A stretch of 54,769 bases of DNA, from assembly GCA_029262895.1 (NCBI GenBank), contig JAJCYM010000030.1, forward strand, positions 1 to 54,769. Direction: 5' to 3'. The stretch comes from Roseivirga sp. Lineage in GTDB: Bacteria > Bacteroidota > Bacteroidia > Cytophagales > Cyclobacteriaceae. The notes under the pieces are model-generated. The model saw only the letters and a list, made by a program, of their open reading frames with translations, made no database searches and was not told the DNA's origin. Within the stretch, counting starts at the first letter, position 1. The number at the start of each line of letters is the position of its first letter. The position numbers and the translations under genes are program-made. Below are positions 34,741-44,450 of the stretch, piece by piece.

Positions 34741-37167
34741 ATGCTCAAAAATTACTTCAAAACGGCAATTAGAAATCTGCGAAGGAACAAAACGTTTGCG
34801 ATCATCAACATTCTTGGTTTGATACTAGGTATCTCATCGACAATCGTTATTTACCGGATCGTAACCTTCGAAGAAAGTTTCGACACCTATCATGCTGATG
34901 CGGACCGGGTATACCGTGTAAACATTATGTATGAAAGTGATGGCGAGGAGGCTAACTCCACCTCAGTGATGCATCCACTGCGCCTGGCGCTTAGGAATGA
35001 TTTTCCTGATTGGAATGTTGCTGGTATCCATTGGTGGGATGCTGGGGTATTCTCAGTGGAAAATGCTCAGGGCATTGAAACCAAGATTCGTGAGACCAAT
35101 CCCATCGCTTTTGTAGGTTCGGACTTCTTCGAGATTTTTGACTTTGAGGTCATCGCTGGTGGAAAGGAGCAATTGCTCGCTGAACCGAATACCATTGCCA
35201 TGTCCGCCTCCTCGGCAGATAAATTGTTCGGATTGAATGGAAGTGGTTATCAAGAGATTATAGGTAGAACTGTCAAATTCGAAAATCAGCTCACGCTACA
35301 GATTGAAGCAGTTTACAATGACCCTCCTAAGAATACAGATTTTGACATCGACTATATGATGTTCTACGAAGGGGCAAAAATTTATCCTTATGCAGCCGAG
35401 CTTAAGAGTTGGCAGACGATCAACGGAGCTGCACGGTTATGGGTAAAATTACCCGAAGGACTTACAGAGGAAGCTGCTCAACAACAACTTAAGCAGGCCT
35501 CCTCAAAGTATCTTGAAGAACTAAAGAGCTTTGTCACTAATGGATATATGGCCTTGGAGCCTCTTTCGGGAATTCACTTGGATGAAGATTCTGGTTTGAG
35601 TGTTGTCGATAAAAGTGTCATTTCAAGTCTTACGGTTCTCGGTTTGATTTTAATCATCACTGCGGCAATCAACTTCGTTAATCTGGCAACAGCACAATCG
35701 GTCAAGCGTGCCAAGGAAATCGGAATTAGAAAGGTATTGGGAAGTAAGAAATCGCATCTAATCATTCAATTCTTATCTGAAGTATTCATTATCACCTTTA
35801 TCTCCTTAATTGCTTCCTTAGGTGTCAGTGAAGCAGTGCTAATGCAGCTAGAGCCAATTTTAGGCTACAACCTCGGTCTTAATTTATTGGCAGAACCAGG
35901 AATCGTTGGATTCTTGCTGCTACTCACCTTGGTAGTGACACTCTTATCTGGTTTTTATCCATCAATGGTTTTGGCGAATTACAATCCTGTAACCGCAATT
36001 AAAAGCAATAGTATGGCGTCCGGCTCAAAATCGAAAAGCATGTCATTGAGACGGGTGTTGGTTATCATTCAGTTCTTGATTTCACAAACTCTAATTATAG
36101 GAACATTGGTGATCGTGTATCAAATGAATTTTATGCTTAATAAGCCTTTAGGGTTTGATACGGAAGCCATTGTTACTTTTTCTGTTCCAGAACGCACGGA
36201 AGAAAAAATGAGTCTTCTGAGAAGTAGAATGCAAGAAGTTGCGGGGGTAGGAGATATTAGCTTCTATGTGGCATCGCCTGGTGTAGCTCGAACGAATAAC
36301 ATCGATCAGCTTAAGGATCCGAAGGGAGGAGGCGCGGAAATGATCAGAGCGAATCGTAAAAACGTGGATGATCAATATGCCGAACTCTTCGATCTTAAGA
36401 TTCTTGCTGGTGAATTTTTTCGCGAATCTTCTCCCAATGATAACTCGGTAATTAATAAAAAACTTGCCGAGAGTCTGGGATTTGAAAGTCCGGAACAGGC
36501 GGTTGGTCAACGCTATGAAACGAGCTTCGGACGAACATATATCATCACAGGTGTGGTAGATGATTTCCATAACAATTCTTTAAGAGGTGAGATAGACCCG
36601 GTTTTCATGATGAGCGGAACTTCACAATATTTTGAAGGGGGAGTAAAGTTGAATCTTAATGATGGCTTCAATGATGCTCTAACTAAGCTTGAAGAAATCT
36701 GGAGTGAGGTCTTTACGGCTGATGTATTCACTTATCAATTCATTGATGAAAAAGTCGTTCAGCAATATCAGTCTGAGCAACGAGTGACACAGTTGCTTCA
36801 AATATTTGCAGGCATTGCCATCTTTATTGGATGTCTGGGACTTTATGGTCTGGTTTCCTTTATGGCGAACCAGAAAATCAAAGAGATTGGTATAAGAAAA
36901 GTGCTGGGAGCCACGATTGGTAGTATCCTCGGTATTTTCTCCAGGGAAGTTCTGATTCTGGTCGCTTTTGCCTTTTTGATCGCAGCGCCTCTTGGGTATT
37001 ACCTGATGAATCAATGGTTAAGCAACTATGTCTACCAAATCAATATTGGGCCTGGAGTTTTTGCAATGGCTGTTGGTGCTACAGTGCTGATAGCTGCAGG
37101 AACTGTGGGTTTTCGATCAGTTAAGGCGGCATCTGCCAATCCTGTACAATCACTAAGAGACGAATAG
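34741..37167 (+). CDS. FtsX/MacB-type permease, array gene 1
   Basis: An 808-residue fused double-module ABC permease of the inner membrane. Module 1 has TM1 (about 19-43), a MacB_PCD-like periplasmic domain (45-290) and TM2-4 (293-415), with the coupling sequence RAKEIGIRKVLGS near 323. Module 2 has TM5 (437-461), a second periplasmic domain (465-680) and TM6-8 (682-800), with IKEIGIRKVLGA near 711, ending NPVQSLRDE. The ATG at 34741 (MLKNYFKTAIRNLRRNK) is preferred over an upstream TTG that lies only a few bases from the expected transcription start. It is the first gene after the sigma-54 promoter. The ATPase must come from elsewhere; substrate unknown. Confidence 0.9.
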   Translation: MLKNYFKTAIRNLRRNKTFAIINILGLILGISSTIVIYRIVTFEESFDTYHADADRVYRVNIMYESDGEEANSTSVMHPLRLALRNDFPDWNVAGIHWWDAGVFSVENAQGIETKIRETNPIAFVGSDFFEIFDFEVIAGGKEQLLAEPNTIAMSASSADKLFGLNGSGYQEIIGRTVKFENQLTLQIEAVYNDPPKNTDFDIDYMMFYEGAKIYPYAAELKSWQTINGAARLWVKLPEGLTEEAAQQQLKQASSKYLEELKSFVTNGYMALEPLSGIHLDEDSGLSVVDKSVISSLTVLGLILIITAAINFVNLATAQSVKRAKEIGIRKVLGSKKSHLIIQFLSEVFIITFISLIASLGVSEAVLMQLEPILGYNLGLNLLAEPGIVGFLLLLTLVVTLLSGFYPSMVLANYNPVTAIKSNSMASGSKSKSMSLRRVLVIIQFLISQTLIIGTLVIVYQMNFMLNKPLGFDTEAIVTFSVPERTEEKMSLLRSRMQEVAGVGDISFYVASPGVARTNNIDQLKDPKGGGAEMIRANRKNVDDQYAELFDLKILAGEFFRESSPNDNSVINKKLAESLGFESPEQAVGQRYETSFGRTYIITGVVDDFHNNSLRGEIDPVFMMSGTSQYFEGGVKLNLNDGFNDALTKLEEIWSEVFTADVFTYQFIDEKVVQQYQSEQRVTQLLQIFAGIAIFIGCLGLYGLVSFMANQKIKEIGIRKVLGATIGSILGIFSREVLILVAFAFLIAAPLGYYLMNQWLSNYVYQINIGPGVFAMAVGATVLIAAGTVGFRSVKAASANPVQSLRDE

Positions 37168-37178
37168 ATTAAAACAAC

Positions 37179-39590
37179 ATGGTCAGAAACTATTTTATAA
37201 CAGCATTAAGAAGCCTGCGAAGAAACAAAACATTCGCCTTCATCAATATCCTTGGTCTGGTATTGGGAATTTCAGGAACGGTTGTCATCTACCGAATTAT
37301 CTCGTTCGAACAGAGCTTTGATACCTACCATCAGAGTGTCGATCAGATTTATAGAATGGCTTTGCACCAAGAATCAGCTGGAGGAATAAACAAGGACATA
37401 TCCGTGCAGCATCCATTGGGAGTTGCCTTGAGAAATGACTTTCCTGATGCTACGATTTCTCGAATTCACTGGTATACGCCCGGGATTTTTAAGGTATCGA
37501 ATGATCAAGATGTAGCCAGAAAACTACGCATCACCGATGAAATGGCCTTTGTTGAAAATGAATTCTTTTCCATTTTCGACTTTAACGTTCTGGCTGGCAA
37601 TCCGGAACACCTATTGGATGAACCAAATACCATAGCCATCTCTGTGTCTATGGCCAACAAACTCTTCGATTTGAAGGGGGACGATTATCATTCAGTACTC
37701 GGAAAGACTGTGCAATTTGAGAACAAACTCACTTTGCGGGTGACTGGTGTTTATCAAGACCCACCCAAAAACACGGATTTCAATATTCATGCTTTAATGG
37801 AATATCAGGGTGCTAAGATTTACCCATATGCAGCGGAATTAACAAGTTGGAGAACTCGAAATGGAGATGCACGGTGTTATATGAAATTATCTCCAAATAG
37901 AACGGAAGAAGCTACTGAAAAGGAGCTTAGAGAAGTGACACCTAAATATATGTCTTCCAAAACTAGTAACAACTATTTTGCCCTACAGCCATTGAGGGAT
38001 ATCCATATGAGTGAAGAATATGGAGGAAATAGTGCTTTGGATCAATCTACCATAAGCAGTCTCAAAATGATCGCTGCGATTTTGATATTGACAGCTGTTA
38101 TCAATTTTATAAACCTTGCCACCGCTCAGTCTGTGAGGAGGGCTAAGGAAATTGGAATTCGAAAAGTACTGGGGGGACGCAAAGGACATGTGATGATACA
38201 GTTTTTGGGTGAAGTGTTTATTATTACCTGTATTGCCGTGGTTATTTCCCTTGGAATAAGCGAAGGCGCTTTGATGAAATTGGAGCCATTCCTGGGAAAT
38301 GATCTTAGTCTGAATATTCTATCCGAACCTTCAACAGCACTGTTTTTATTAATACTTGTGGTGGGAGTAACATTCCTGGCGGGATTTTATCCGGCATTGG
38401 TACTCTCTCGCTATAATCCGGTGGATGCTATCAAGAACAGTACATTGACACTGCAGAAGGGCAAGGGACTTTCTTTGAGAAGAGGGCTGGTCGTATTGCA
38501 ATTTTTGATTTCTCAGACATTGATTATCGGCACTTTGGTTGTTGTTTTTCAAATGGACTTTATGAAAAGTCAGCCTGTTGGCTTTCAGAAAGACAATATC
38601 TTGACATTCCCTATTCCCGACAACAAAAAGGAAAATCTGGACTTGTTACGCTCGCGTTTGGCTTCTATGTCCGCGGTTGAAGGTGCAAGTTTTTATATAG
38701 CCAGTCCTGGAGGTGCAAGATCAAACAATAGAGGTTCTGTTAGGTATAGAGAGGCTGAAGGATCATTTCGGGTAAACAGAAAAAATGTTGATGGGAAATA
38801 CGCACAAGTCTTCGATTTACAAATATTGGCTGGAGAATTCTTCAAAGACGATTCACCTTCCGACCATGCCGTTATCAATCGCAAGTTTGCTGAGAAGTTG
38901 GATTATGTTGATCCTTCTGAAGCAGTAGGTCAACGCTACAAAACATCCGGAGGCAAAAGCTACCTTATTGTTGGGGTTGTCGAAAATTTTCATAATCGAG
39001 CCCTGAGTGCTGAACTGGAAGCCATCCATATGATGAATGGCCCTACGCAGTACTTTGAAGCAGGTGTGAGAATATCTCCACAGTCAGATGTTAGTCCCAT
39101 TATTAGCCAAGTGGAGGACATATGGAATAGCATATTCACTGAAGATGTTTTCGTACACAAGTTTTTGGATGACAACATTGCAGCTGAATATGAAAGAGAA
39201 GAGCGTGTATCACAACTCTTTCAAGTATTTGCAGGCATGGCGATTTTTATCTGCTGTCTGGGACTTTATGGATTGATTTCATTCATGGCCAATCAAAAGG
39301 TCAAAGAAATAGGGATCAGAAAAGTGCTAGGAGCAACGGTATCGAGTATCGTGATGATATTCTCCAAAGAAGTAGTCATGCTTGTTGGTTTGGCCTTCGT
39401 ATTGGCTGCACCACTGACTTACTATGTAATGGATGGGTGGTTGAGTAATTACTTCTATCGAATTGATATCGGAGCCGCCATTTTCATCATAGGAATCGCA
39501 GCAACTGCAATTATTGCAATGCTCACAGTTGGGTCACGCGCTTTCAAAGCAGCATCTGCAAATCCAGTAGAATCTTTAAGAGACGAATAA
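37179..39590 (+). CDS. FtsX/MacB-type permease, array gene 2
   Basis: An 803-residue double-module permease, the closest relative of array gene 1. Both share NKTFAxINILGLxLGIS, the periplasmic stretch DPPKNTDF and AKIYPYAAEL, and FMANQKxKEIGIRKVLGAT. It ends NPVESLRDE. The 11-base spacer before it (ending aaaacaac before ATGGTCAGAAA) is nearly repeated before gene 3, pointing to tandem duplication. Two coupling sequences are intact (RAKEIGIRKVLGG and VKEIGIRKVLGA). Confidence 0.9.
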   Translation: MVRNYFITALRSLRRNKTFAFINILGLVLGISGTVVIYRIISFEQSFDTYHQSVDQIYRMALHQESAGGINKDISVQHPLGVALRNDFPDATISRIHWYTPGIFKVSNDQDVARKLRITDEMAFVENEFFSIFDFNVLAGNPEHLLDEPNTIAISVSMANKLFDLKGDDYHSVLGKTVQFENKLTLRVTGVYQDPPKNTDFNIHALMEYQGAKIYPYAAELTSWRTRNGDARCYMKLSPNRTEEATEKELREVTPKYMSSKTSNNYFALQPLRDIHMSEEYGGNSALDQSTISSLKMIAAILILTAVINFINLATAQSVRRAKEIGIRKVLGGRKGHVMIQFLGEVFIITCIAVVISLGISEGALMKLEPFLGNDLSLNILSEPSTALFLLILVVGVTFLAGFYPALVLSRYNPVDAIKNSTLTLQKGKGLSLRRGLVVLQFLISQTLIIGTLVVVFQMDFMKSQPVGFQKDNILTFPIPDNKKENLDLLRSRLASMSAVEGASFYIASPGGARSNNRGSVRYREAEGSFRVNRKNVDGKYAQVFDLQILAGEFFKDDSPSDHAVINRKFAEKLDYVDPSEAVGQRYKTSGGKSYLIVGVVENFHNRALSAELEAIHMMNGPTQYFEAGVRISPQSDVSPIISQVEDIWNSIFTEDVFVHKFLDDNIAAEYEREERVSQLFQVFAGMAIFICCLGLYGLISFMANQKVKEIGIRKVLGATVSSIVMIFSKEVVMLVGLAFVLAAPLTYYVMDGWLSNYFYRIDIGAAIFIIGIAATAIIAMLTVGSRAFKAASANPVESLRDE

Positions 39591-39601
39591 ATCAAAACGA
39601 C

Positions 39602-42001
39602 ATGGTCAGAAATTATTTAATTACAGCATTCAGAAACTTAGCCAGAAACAAGGTTAATACTACAATCAATGCACTTGGTTTAACACTTGGAATCACTTGC
39701 TCTTTGGTGATTTTCCTTGTTGTCAGATATGAATTGAGTTTTAACCAGCACTTTGAAGACTCTGACCGTATCTATCGCGTCATCTCGCTACAAGAAAGTG
39801 AGGAGGGAGAATCCACAGAGGCCTCGATGCAATTCCCATTCGTGACTGGTTTCAAAAGTGAGTTTTCAGATATACCTGCCACATTTATCCACAATAATAT
39901 GGCGCCACCAACTTTTTTTATTGAAAAAGGTGGCGAACGGGTGCGCTTTCAGGAAAGTGGGAACCATGCAGCTTATGTACATCCTGATTATTCAGAAATC
40001 TTCAGCCATGACTGGATATTTGGAAATCCCCAATCCGCTTTGTCTGACCCTAATTCTATCGTTCTCACCCGAAAAATGGCCAGCAAGCTTTTCGGAAAGA
40101 CAGACGTTGTTGGCGAAGTAGTTGAGTTGAATGGCAGGGACATGCAGATCACCGGTGTATTAGAGGACTATCCTCAAACAACAGATTTTCCAATCGATAT
40201 TTTTATTTCAATTGAATCGAGTGGACAATATGCGAGTGACGTAAGCTCAGGTAACTGGGGGTCTGTTTATGGAGCGGTAAATGCTTACATCAAGCTTCCA
40301 GAGGGAATGACACAGTCATCCTTAGAGTCTCGTCTTCAAGGTTTTGATGAAAAGTTAAATCAATCATTAGAAGATGGAGAAAAGATGACTCGATTGCTTC
40401 AACCTCTTAGTGATTTACATTACAATGTTGACTTAGGCAATTATGCAAGACGGACCATTGATAAATCCAATCTCTGGGCAATGGCTGTTATTGGAATTCT
40501 CCTCTTGGTAGCCGCTTGTATCAATTTCATCAATTTGAACACCGCTCTTGCGGTAAGAAGATCGAAGGAGGTTGGAATTCGAAAAGTACTTGGAAGCAGT
40601 CGTAAAAGTCTGGTTATCCAGTTTATGGGGGAGACTCTTATTGTGACATTCATTGCCTTGTTGATCTCGTTTGGAGGAGTAGAATTGGCCCTGATCAACT
40701 TGAAGTCATACCTAGGCTATGACCTCCAATTCAACTTGTTTGAGGATTCACAAGCCGTACTCTTTTTAGGAATTACGTTTGTATTTGCTGTCGTCTTTTC
40801 TGGATTGTACCCATCATTTGTTTTGGCATCTTATAAGCCTATCGCAGCCATTCGAAACAAAATTACTACCGAGAAACAAGGCTCGTTTTCACTTCGAAAA
40901 GTATTGGTGACAACACAGTTGATGATATCACAGGCATTAATAATTTGTACCGTGATTATACTTCAACAAATGGATCACTTTTACAATGCACCAATAGGCC
41001 TCGATAAAGATTCCATAATAGAAATTTCCGTACCTGGAGGGCAGGTTGAAAATCATAGATTGATGAAGTCCAGAGCACTTCAAATACCAGGAATAGAGAG
41101 TGTTACCAGAACCAATAGTGGTGCCATTTCAGGTAATGTTTGGTTTGGAGGATATGACCTTCAAATGGACGGAGAAACCATAGAAAAGAGCAGTGAAGTA
41201 AAGTTCATAGATAAAGACTTTTTACAAACTTATGGCATAAAGCTGTTGGAAGGTACTAATGTACTGGAAAGAGATAGCTTGAAAAGCTTCATAGTCAATG
41301 AGCAATTGCTAAAAGAAATTGGGATTACCGATTACAATGAGGTCTTAGGAAAGCCCTTCTCATTTTGGAGCCATAGTGGTCATATTGGAGGTGTAGTAGC
41401 GGATTATAATACCCAATCACTTCACGCTTCCATCCAACCTTTAGTGATGGTTTTTAATGAAGGCTATGGAAGTATGGCCCTTAAATTCAAAACCCAAGAT
41501 ATTAGATCGCTTCTTAGCTCCTTAGGGGAGACGTACACCGAGATTTTTCCTGAAAGAGATTTCAATCCTCGTTTTCTTGATGAGACACTTGCCAATTTTT
41601 ATGAAGAAGAACAGAAGGTCTCTACACTTTTTCAAATCGCAGCCGGCATTGCTATTCTTATTGGTTGTATCGGTATGATTGGGTTGATATCCTACATTGC
41701 TCAGCAAAAAATAAAGGAAGTAGGGATAAGAAAGGTACTTGGTGCAAGTATCTCTAGTATCCTATTGCTCTTCTCAAGACAGTTCTTAGTCTTTACATTT
41801 TTAGGGTTTGCTATCGCAGCCCCGTTCGCTTATTACCTGATGAATAGCTGGCTTCAGGGCTTTGAGTCCAGAGTAGACATTGGTGTAGATGTATTTGCTC
41901 TTGGACTTATAGTTACGGCTTTGTTAGTGATATTGTCTGTAGGCATCAGAGCATACAAATCGGCTACAATTAATCCAGCACAATCCCTTAGATCAGAGTA
42001 A
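39602..42001 (+). CDS. FtsX/MacB-type permease, array gene 3
   Basis: A 799-residue double-module permease. It starts MVRNYLITAFRNLARNK and ends NPAQSLRSE; the coupling sequences are RSKEVGIRKVLGS and IKEVGIRKVLGA. The first periplasmic domain is clearly diverged from genes 1 and 2 (for example MAPPTFFIEKGGERVRF) while the membrane parts remain alike, so the extracytoplasmic domains may bind different partners. The spacer to gene 2 is 11 bases. Confidence 0.9.
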   Translation: MVRNYLITAFRNLARNKVNTTINALGLTLGITCSLVIFLVVRYELSFNQHFEDSDRIYRVISLQESEEGESTEASMQFPFVTGFKSEFSDIPATFIHNNMAPPTFFIEKGGERVRFQESGNHAAYVHPDYSEIFSHDWIFGNPQSALSDPNSIVLTRKMASKLFGKTDVVGEVVELNGRDMQITGVLEDYPQTTDFPIDIFISIESSGQYASDVSSGNWGSVYGAVNAYIKLPEGMTQSSLESRLQGFDEKLNQSLEDGEKMTRLLQPLSDLHYNVDLGNYARRTIDKSNLWAMAVIGILLLVAACINFINLNTALAVRRSKEVGIRKVLGSSRKSLVIQFMGETLIVTFIALLISFGGVELALINLKSYLGYDLQFNLFEDSQAVLFLGITFVFAVVFSGLYPSFVLASYKPIAAIRNKITTEKQGSFSLRKVLVTTQLMISQALIICTVIILQQMDHFYNAPIGLDKDSIIEISVPGGQVENHRLMKSRALQIPGIESVTRTNSGAISGNVWFGGYDLQMDGETIEKSSEVKFIDKDFLQTYGIKLLEGTNVLERDSLKSFIVNEQLLKEIGITDYNEVLGKPFSFWSHSGHIGGVVADYNTQSLHASIQPLVMVFNEGYGSMALKFKTQDIRSLLSSLGETYTEIFPERDFNPRFLDETLANFYEEEQKVSTLFQIAAGIAILIGCIGMIGLISYIAQQKIKEVGIRKVLGASISSILLLFSRQFLVFTFLGFAIAAPFAYYLMNSWLQGFESRVDIGVDVFALGLIVTALLVILSVGIRAYKSATINPAQSLRSE

Positions 42002-42007
42002 ACAACT

Positions 42008-44437
42008 ATGCTTAAGAATTATATAACCACCGCATTCAGAAATTTAAAAAGGAACAGGACCTATACTTTCATCAACGTATTTGGTCTGGCCTTAGGCATC
42101 AGCTCGGCATTGATCCTTTTCAAATTCATTAATTATCATAAAAGTTTTGATGCAGATCAAAGCAACTATGATAGGCTCTATCGTTTCGTCAGACATGAAA
42201 TTAGTGCCAATAGTATTGATAAAGATATGGGCATGCCTGTTCCTTTTTTAAAGGCATTCAAGAATTACTACCCGGATTTGGGTACAGCAGCGATTATTAA
42301 TTACGCGGAGGAGGGCCAATTCACAGTGACCAATGAACTTGGCAACAAATCAAAGTTTATGGAGCGCGGTGGTATTGCCTTTGTCGAGGAAGACTTCTTT
42401 GAACTCTTTGATATTGAGATGATTGTTGGGGACAAAGAGACCGCTCTGGACAATCTGGATCAAGTGATTTTATCGGAGAGTTTGGTAGAGAAGTATTATG
42501 GTTTTACCGGAACAAACGTGGCCTCTGCCTTGGGTAAAATGATCACGCTTGACAGCAAGGTGGATTTGATGATTTCCGGGGTTATGAAGAATAACCCTAA
42601 AAACTCGGACTTGCCAATAAGTGCATTGACCACCTTCAAATCAGCAAATAGCGACATATTTCCTCTTTTTGATGAAGAAGCTTGGGGAAGTGTGAGCTCA
42701 AGCACAAATGTTTACTTTCTGAAGAATGATGGAGTGAGCGAGGCCGATATTGAGACCAAACTCAAAGAAATTGTGGCTAAATATCAACCAGAGCAGACGG
42801 AAACCGAAGAGTACCATTTACAACGATATGGAGATGTTCATTTTGACATTTCATATGACAGCCACGGTGATCAGCGGGTTAGCAGACAACTGCTGGTTGG
42901 TTGTGCGATTGTAGCCATTATTTTGATTTTGACCGCTTGCATCAACTTCATTAATCTGGCTACGGCCCAAGCAGTCAAACGTGCCAAAGAAGTAGGCGTA
43001 AGGAAAGTGTTGGGTGGAAGCAAATCGCAATTGGTGAATCAATTTATGAGCGAGACTTTGCTCATCACCCTGATTTCTGTTGTGCTTTCGTTAGGTGTGG
43101 CAGAACTGGTGCTCAACAAATTAGACCTGTTGCTTGACTACAGACTCACCCTCGACTTATTGAACGATCCTGCAATGCTCGTTTACCTCGGGCTTATTAT
43201 CATATCGGTCACCTTGCTTTCCGGTATTTACCCATCTTTCGTATTGTCCTCTCTCAATCCTGTTGCTGCCATGAAACGCACCATGAACAGCAAAGTGTCA
43301 GGTAAATTTAATTTGAGAAGAGGCCTGGTGATTACACAATTCTTTATTTCTCAATTCCTCATCATTTGTACACTGGTAGTCATCTCTCAAATGAGGCATT
43401 TTTATAGTGCTGATATGGGTTTCAGCAAGGAATCAATCGTGAGCTTTAATATGCCTGAGCCCAACTTCAAGAATGGTCAATTGCTTAAGAGCAGGTTGGA
43501 AAGCAACCCCAATATTGAAAGTATCAGCTTTCATGTAGGAGCACCGCTCTCCGAGAATAATTTGGGCTCAAATTTTAATTATGCACCACTAGCCAACGAC
43601 ACGGACTTCGATGCTCAATTCAAAATTATTGACGACCAATACCTGGAGCTGTTTGGCATTGAACTGCTTGCGGGAAGAAATCTACGCGCTACTGACACCT
43701 TGTTGGTCAATGCCATGATTACGGAAACTGTGATGAAAATGATTGGCATTCAAGATCCAAATGAAGCCATTGGAATTAAAGTGAATACTGGTTTTAATGG
43801 AGATAAGACGATAGTGGGAGTGGTAAAGGATTTTAACGCGCATTCTTTAAAATCGGAGATGACACCACTTTTTCTGATCGGCTTTCCGAGCTTTAATTTT
43901 GAAGGAGCTATTAAGGTTTCCGGGGATGATGCCATGAGGAAAAGCACAGTTGCTGCGCTGGAAAAGGAGTGGAATGACATTTTTCCAGCCTACACATTTG
44001 AACCTTCTGTTTTTGAAGAAACCATCAAGGCCAATTATGAACAGGAGGCTGATTTGCTGGTGCTCTTTCAGATATTTTCGGGCATAGCCATATTTATCGG
44101 TTGTCTCGGTCTCTATGGTCTGATTTCCTTTATGGCCAATCAGAAAACCAAGGAAATAGGAGTGAGAAAAGTGCTGGGCGCTTCGGTAAAGCAGATTCTG
44201 AACATTTTCTCCAAAGAACTATTGCTGCTTATAGCACTTGCCTTTATAGTCGCGGCACCCCTTGGTTATTTTGCCATGGATAGGTGGTTGATGGACTTTG
44301 AATACAATATTTCCATCCAGATTTGGATGTTCGTAGTGGCCATACTTTTTACCCTGATTATTGGTGGTTTGACCACCAGCTTAAGATCATTTATAGCCGC
44401 CAAAGCTAACCCAGTAGATTCATTAAGGTCAGAATAA
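42008..44437 (+). CDS. FtsX/MacB-type permease, array gene 4
   Basis: An 809-residue double-module permease, the longest complete member of the array, starting 6 bases after gene 3. It begins MLKNYITTAFRNLKRNRTYTF and ends NPVDSLRSE. Coupling sequences are RAKEVGVRKVLGG and TKEIGVRKVLGA. It groups with genes 1-3 by its C-terminal half (FIGCLGLYGLISFMANQK). The loop before TM2 (YDSHGDQRVSRQ) has no counterpart in its neighbours. Confidence 0.9.
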   Translation: MLKNYITTAFRNLKRNRTYTFINVFGLALGISSALILFKFINYHKSFDADQSNYDRLYRFVRHEISANSIDKDMGMPVPFLKAFKNYYPDLGTAAIINYAEEGQFTVTNELGNKSKFMERGGIAFVEEDFFELFDIEMIVGDKETALDNLDQVILSESLVEKYYGFTGTNVASALGKMITLDSKVDLMISGVMKNNPKNSDLPISALTTFKSANSDIFPLFDEEAWGSVSSSTNVYFLKNDGVSEADIETKLKEIVAKYQPEQTETEEYHLQRYGDVHFDISYDSHGDQRVSRQLLVGCAIVAIILILTACINFINLATAQAVKRAKEVGVRKVLGGSKSQLVNQFMSETLLITLISVVLSLGVAELVLNKLDLLLDYRLTLDLLNDPAMLVYLGLIIISVTLLSGIYPSFVLSSLNPVAAMKRTMNSKVSGKFNLRRGLVITQFFISQFLIICTLVVISQMRHFYSADMGFSKESIVSFNMPEPNFKNGQLLKSRLESNPNIESISFHVGAPLSENNLGSNFNYAPLANDTDFDAQFKIIDDQYLELFGIELLAGRNLRATDTLLVNAMITETVMKMIGIQDPNEAIGIKVNTGFNGDKTIVGVVKDFNAHSLKSEMTPLFLIGFPSFNFEGAIKVSGDDAMRKSTVAALEKEWNDIFPAYTFEPSVFEETIKANYEQEADLLVLFQIFSGIAIFIGCLGLYGLISFMANQKTKEIGVRKVLGASVKQILNIFSKELLLLIALAFIVAAPLGYFAMDRWLMDFEYNISIQIWMFVVAILFTLIIGGLTTSLRSFIAAKANPVDSLRSE

Positions 44438-44450
44438 ATAAAAAAAGGTC

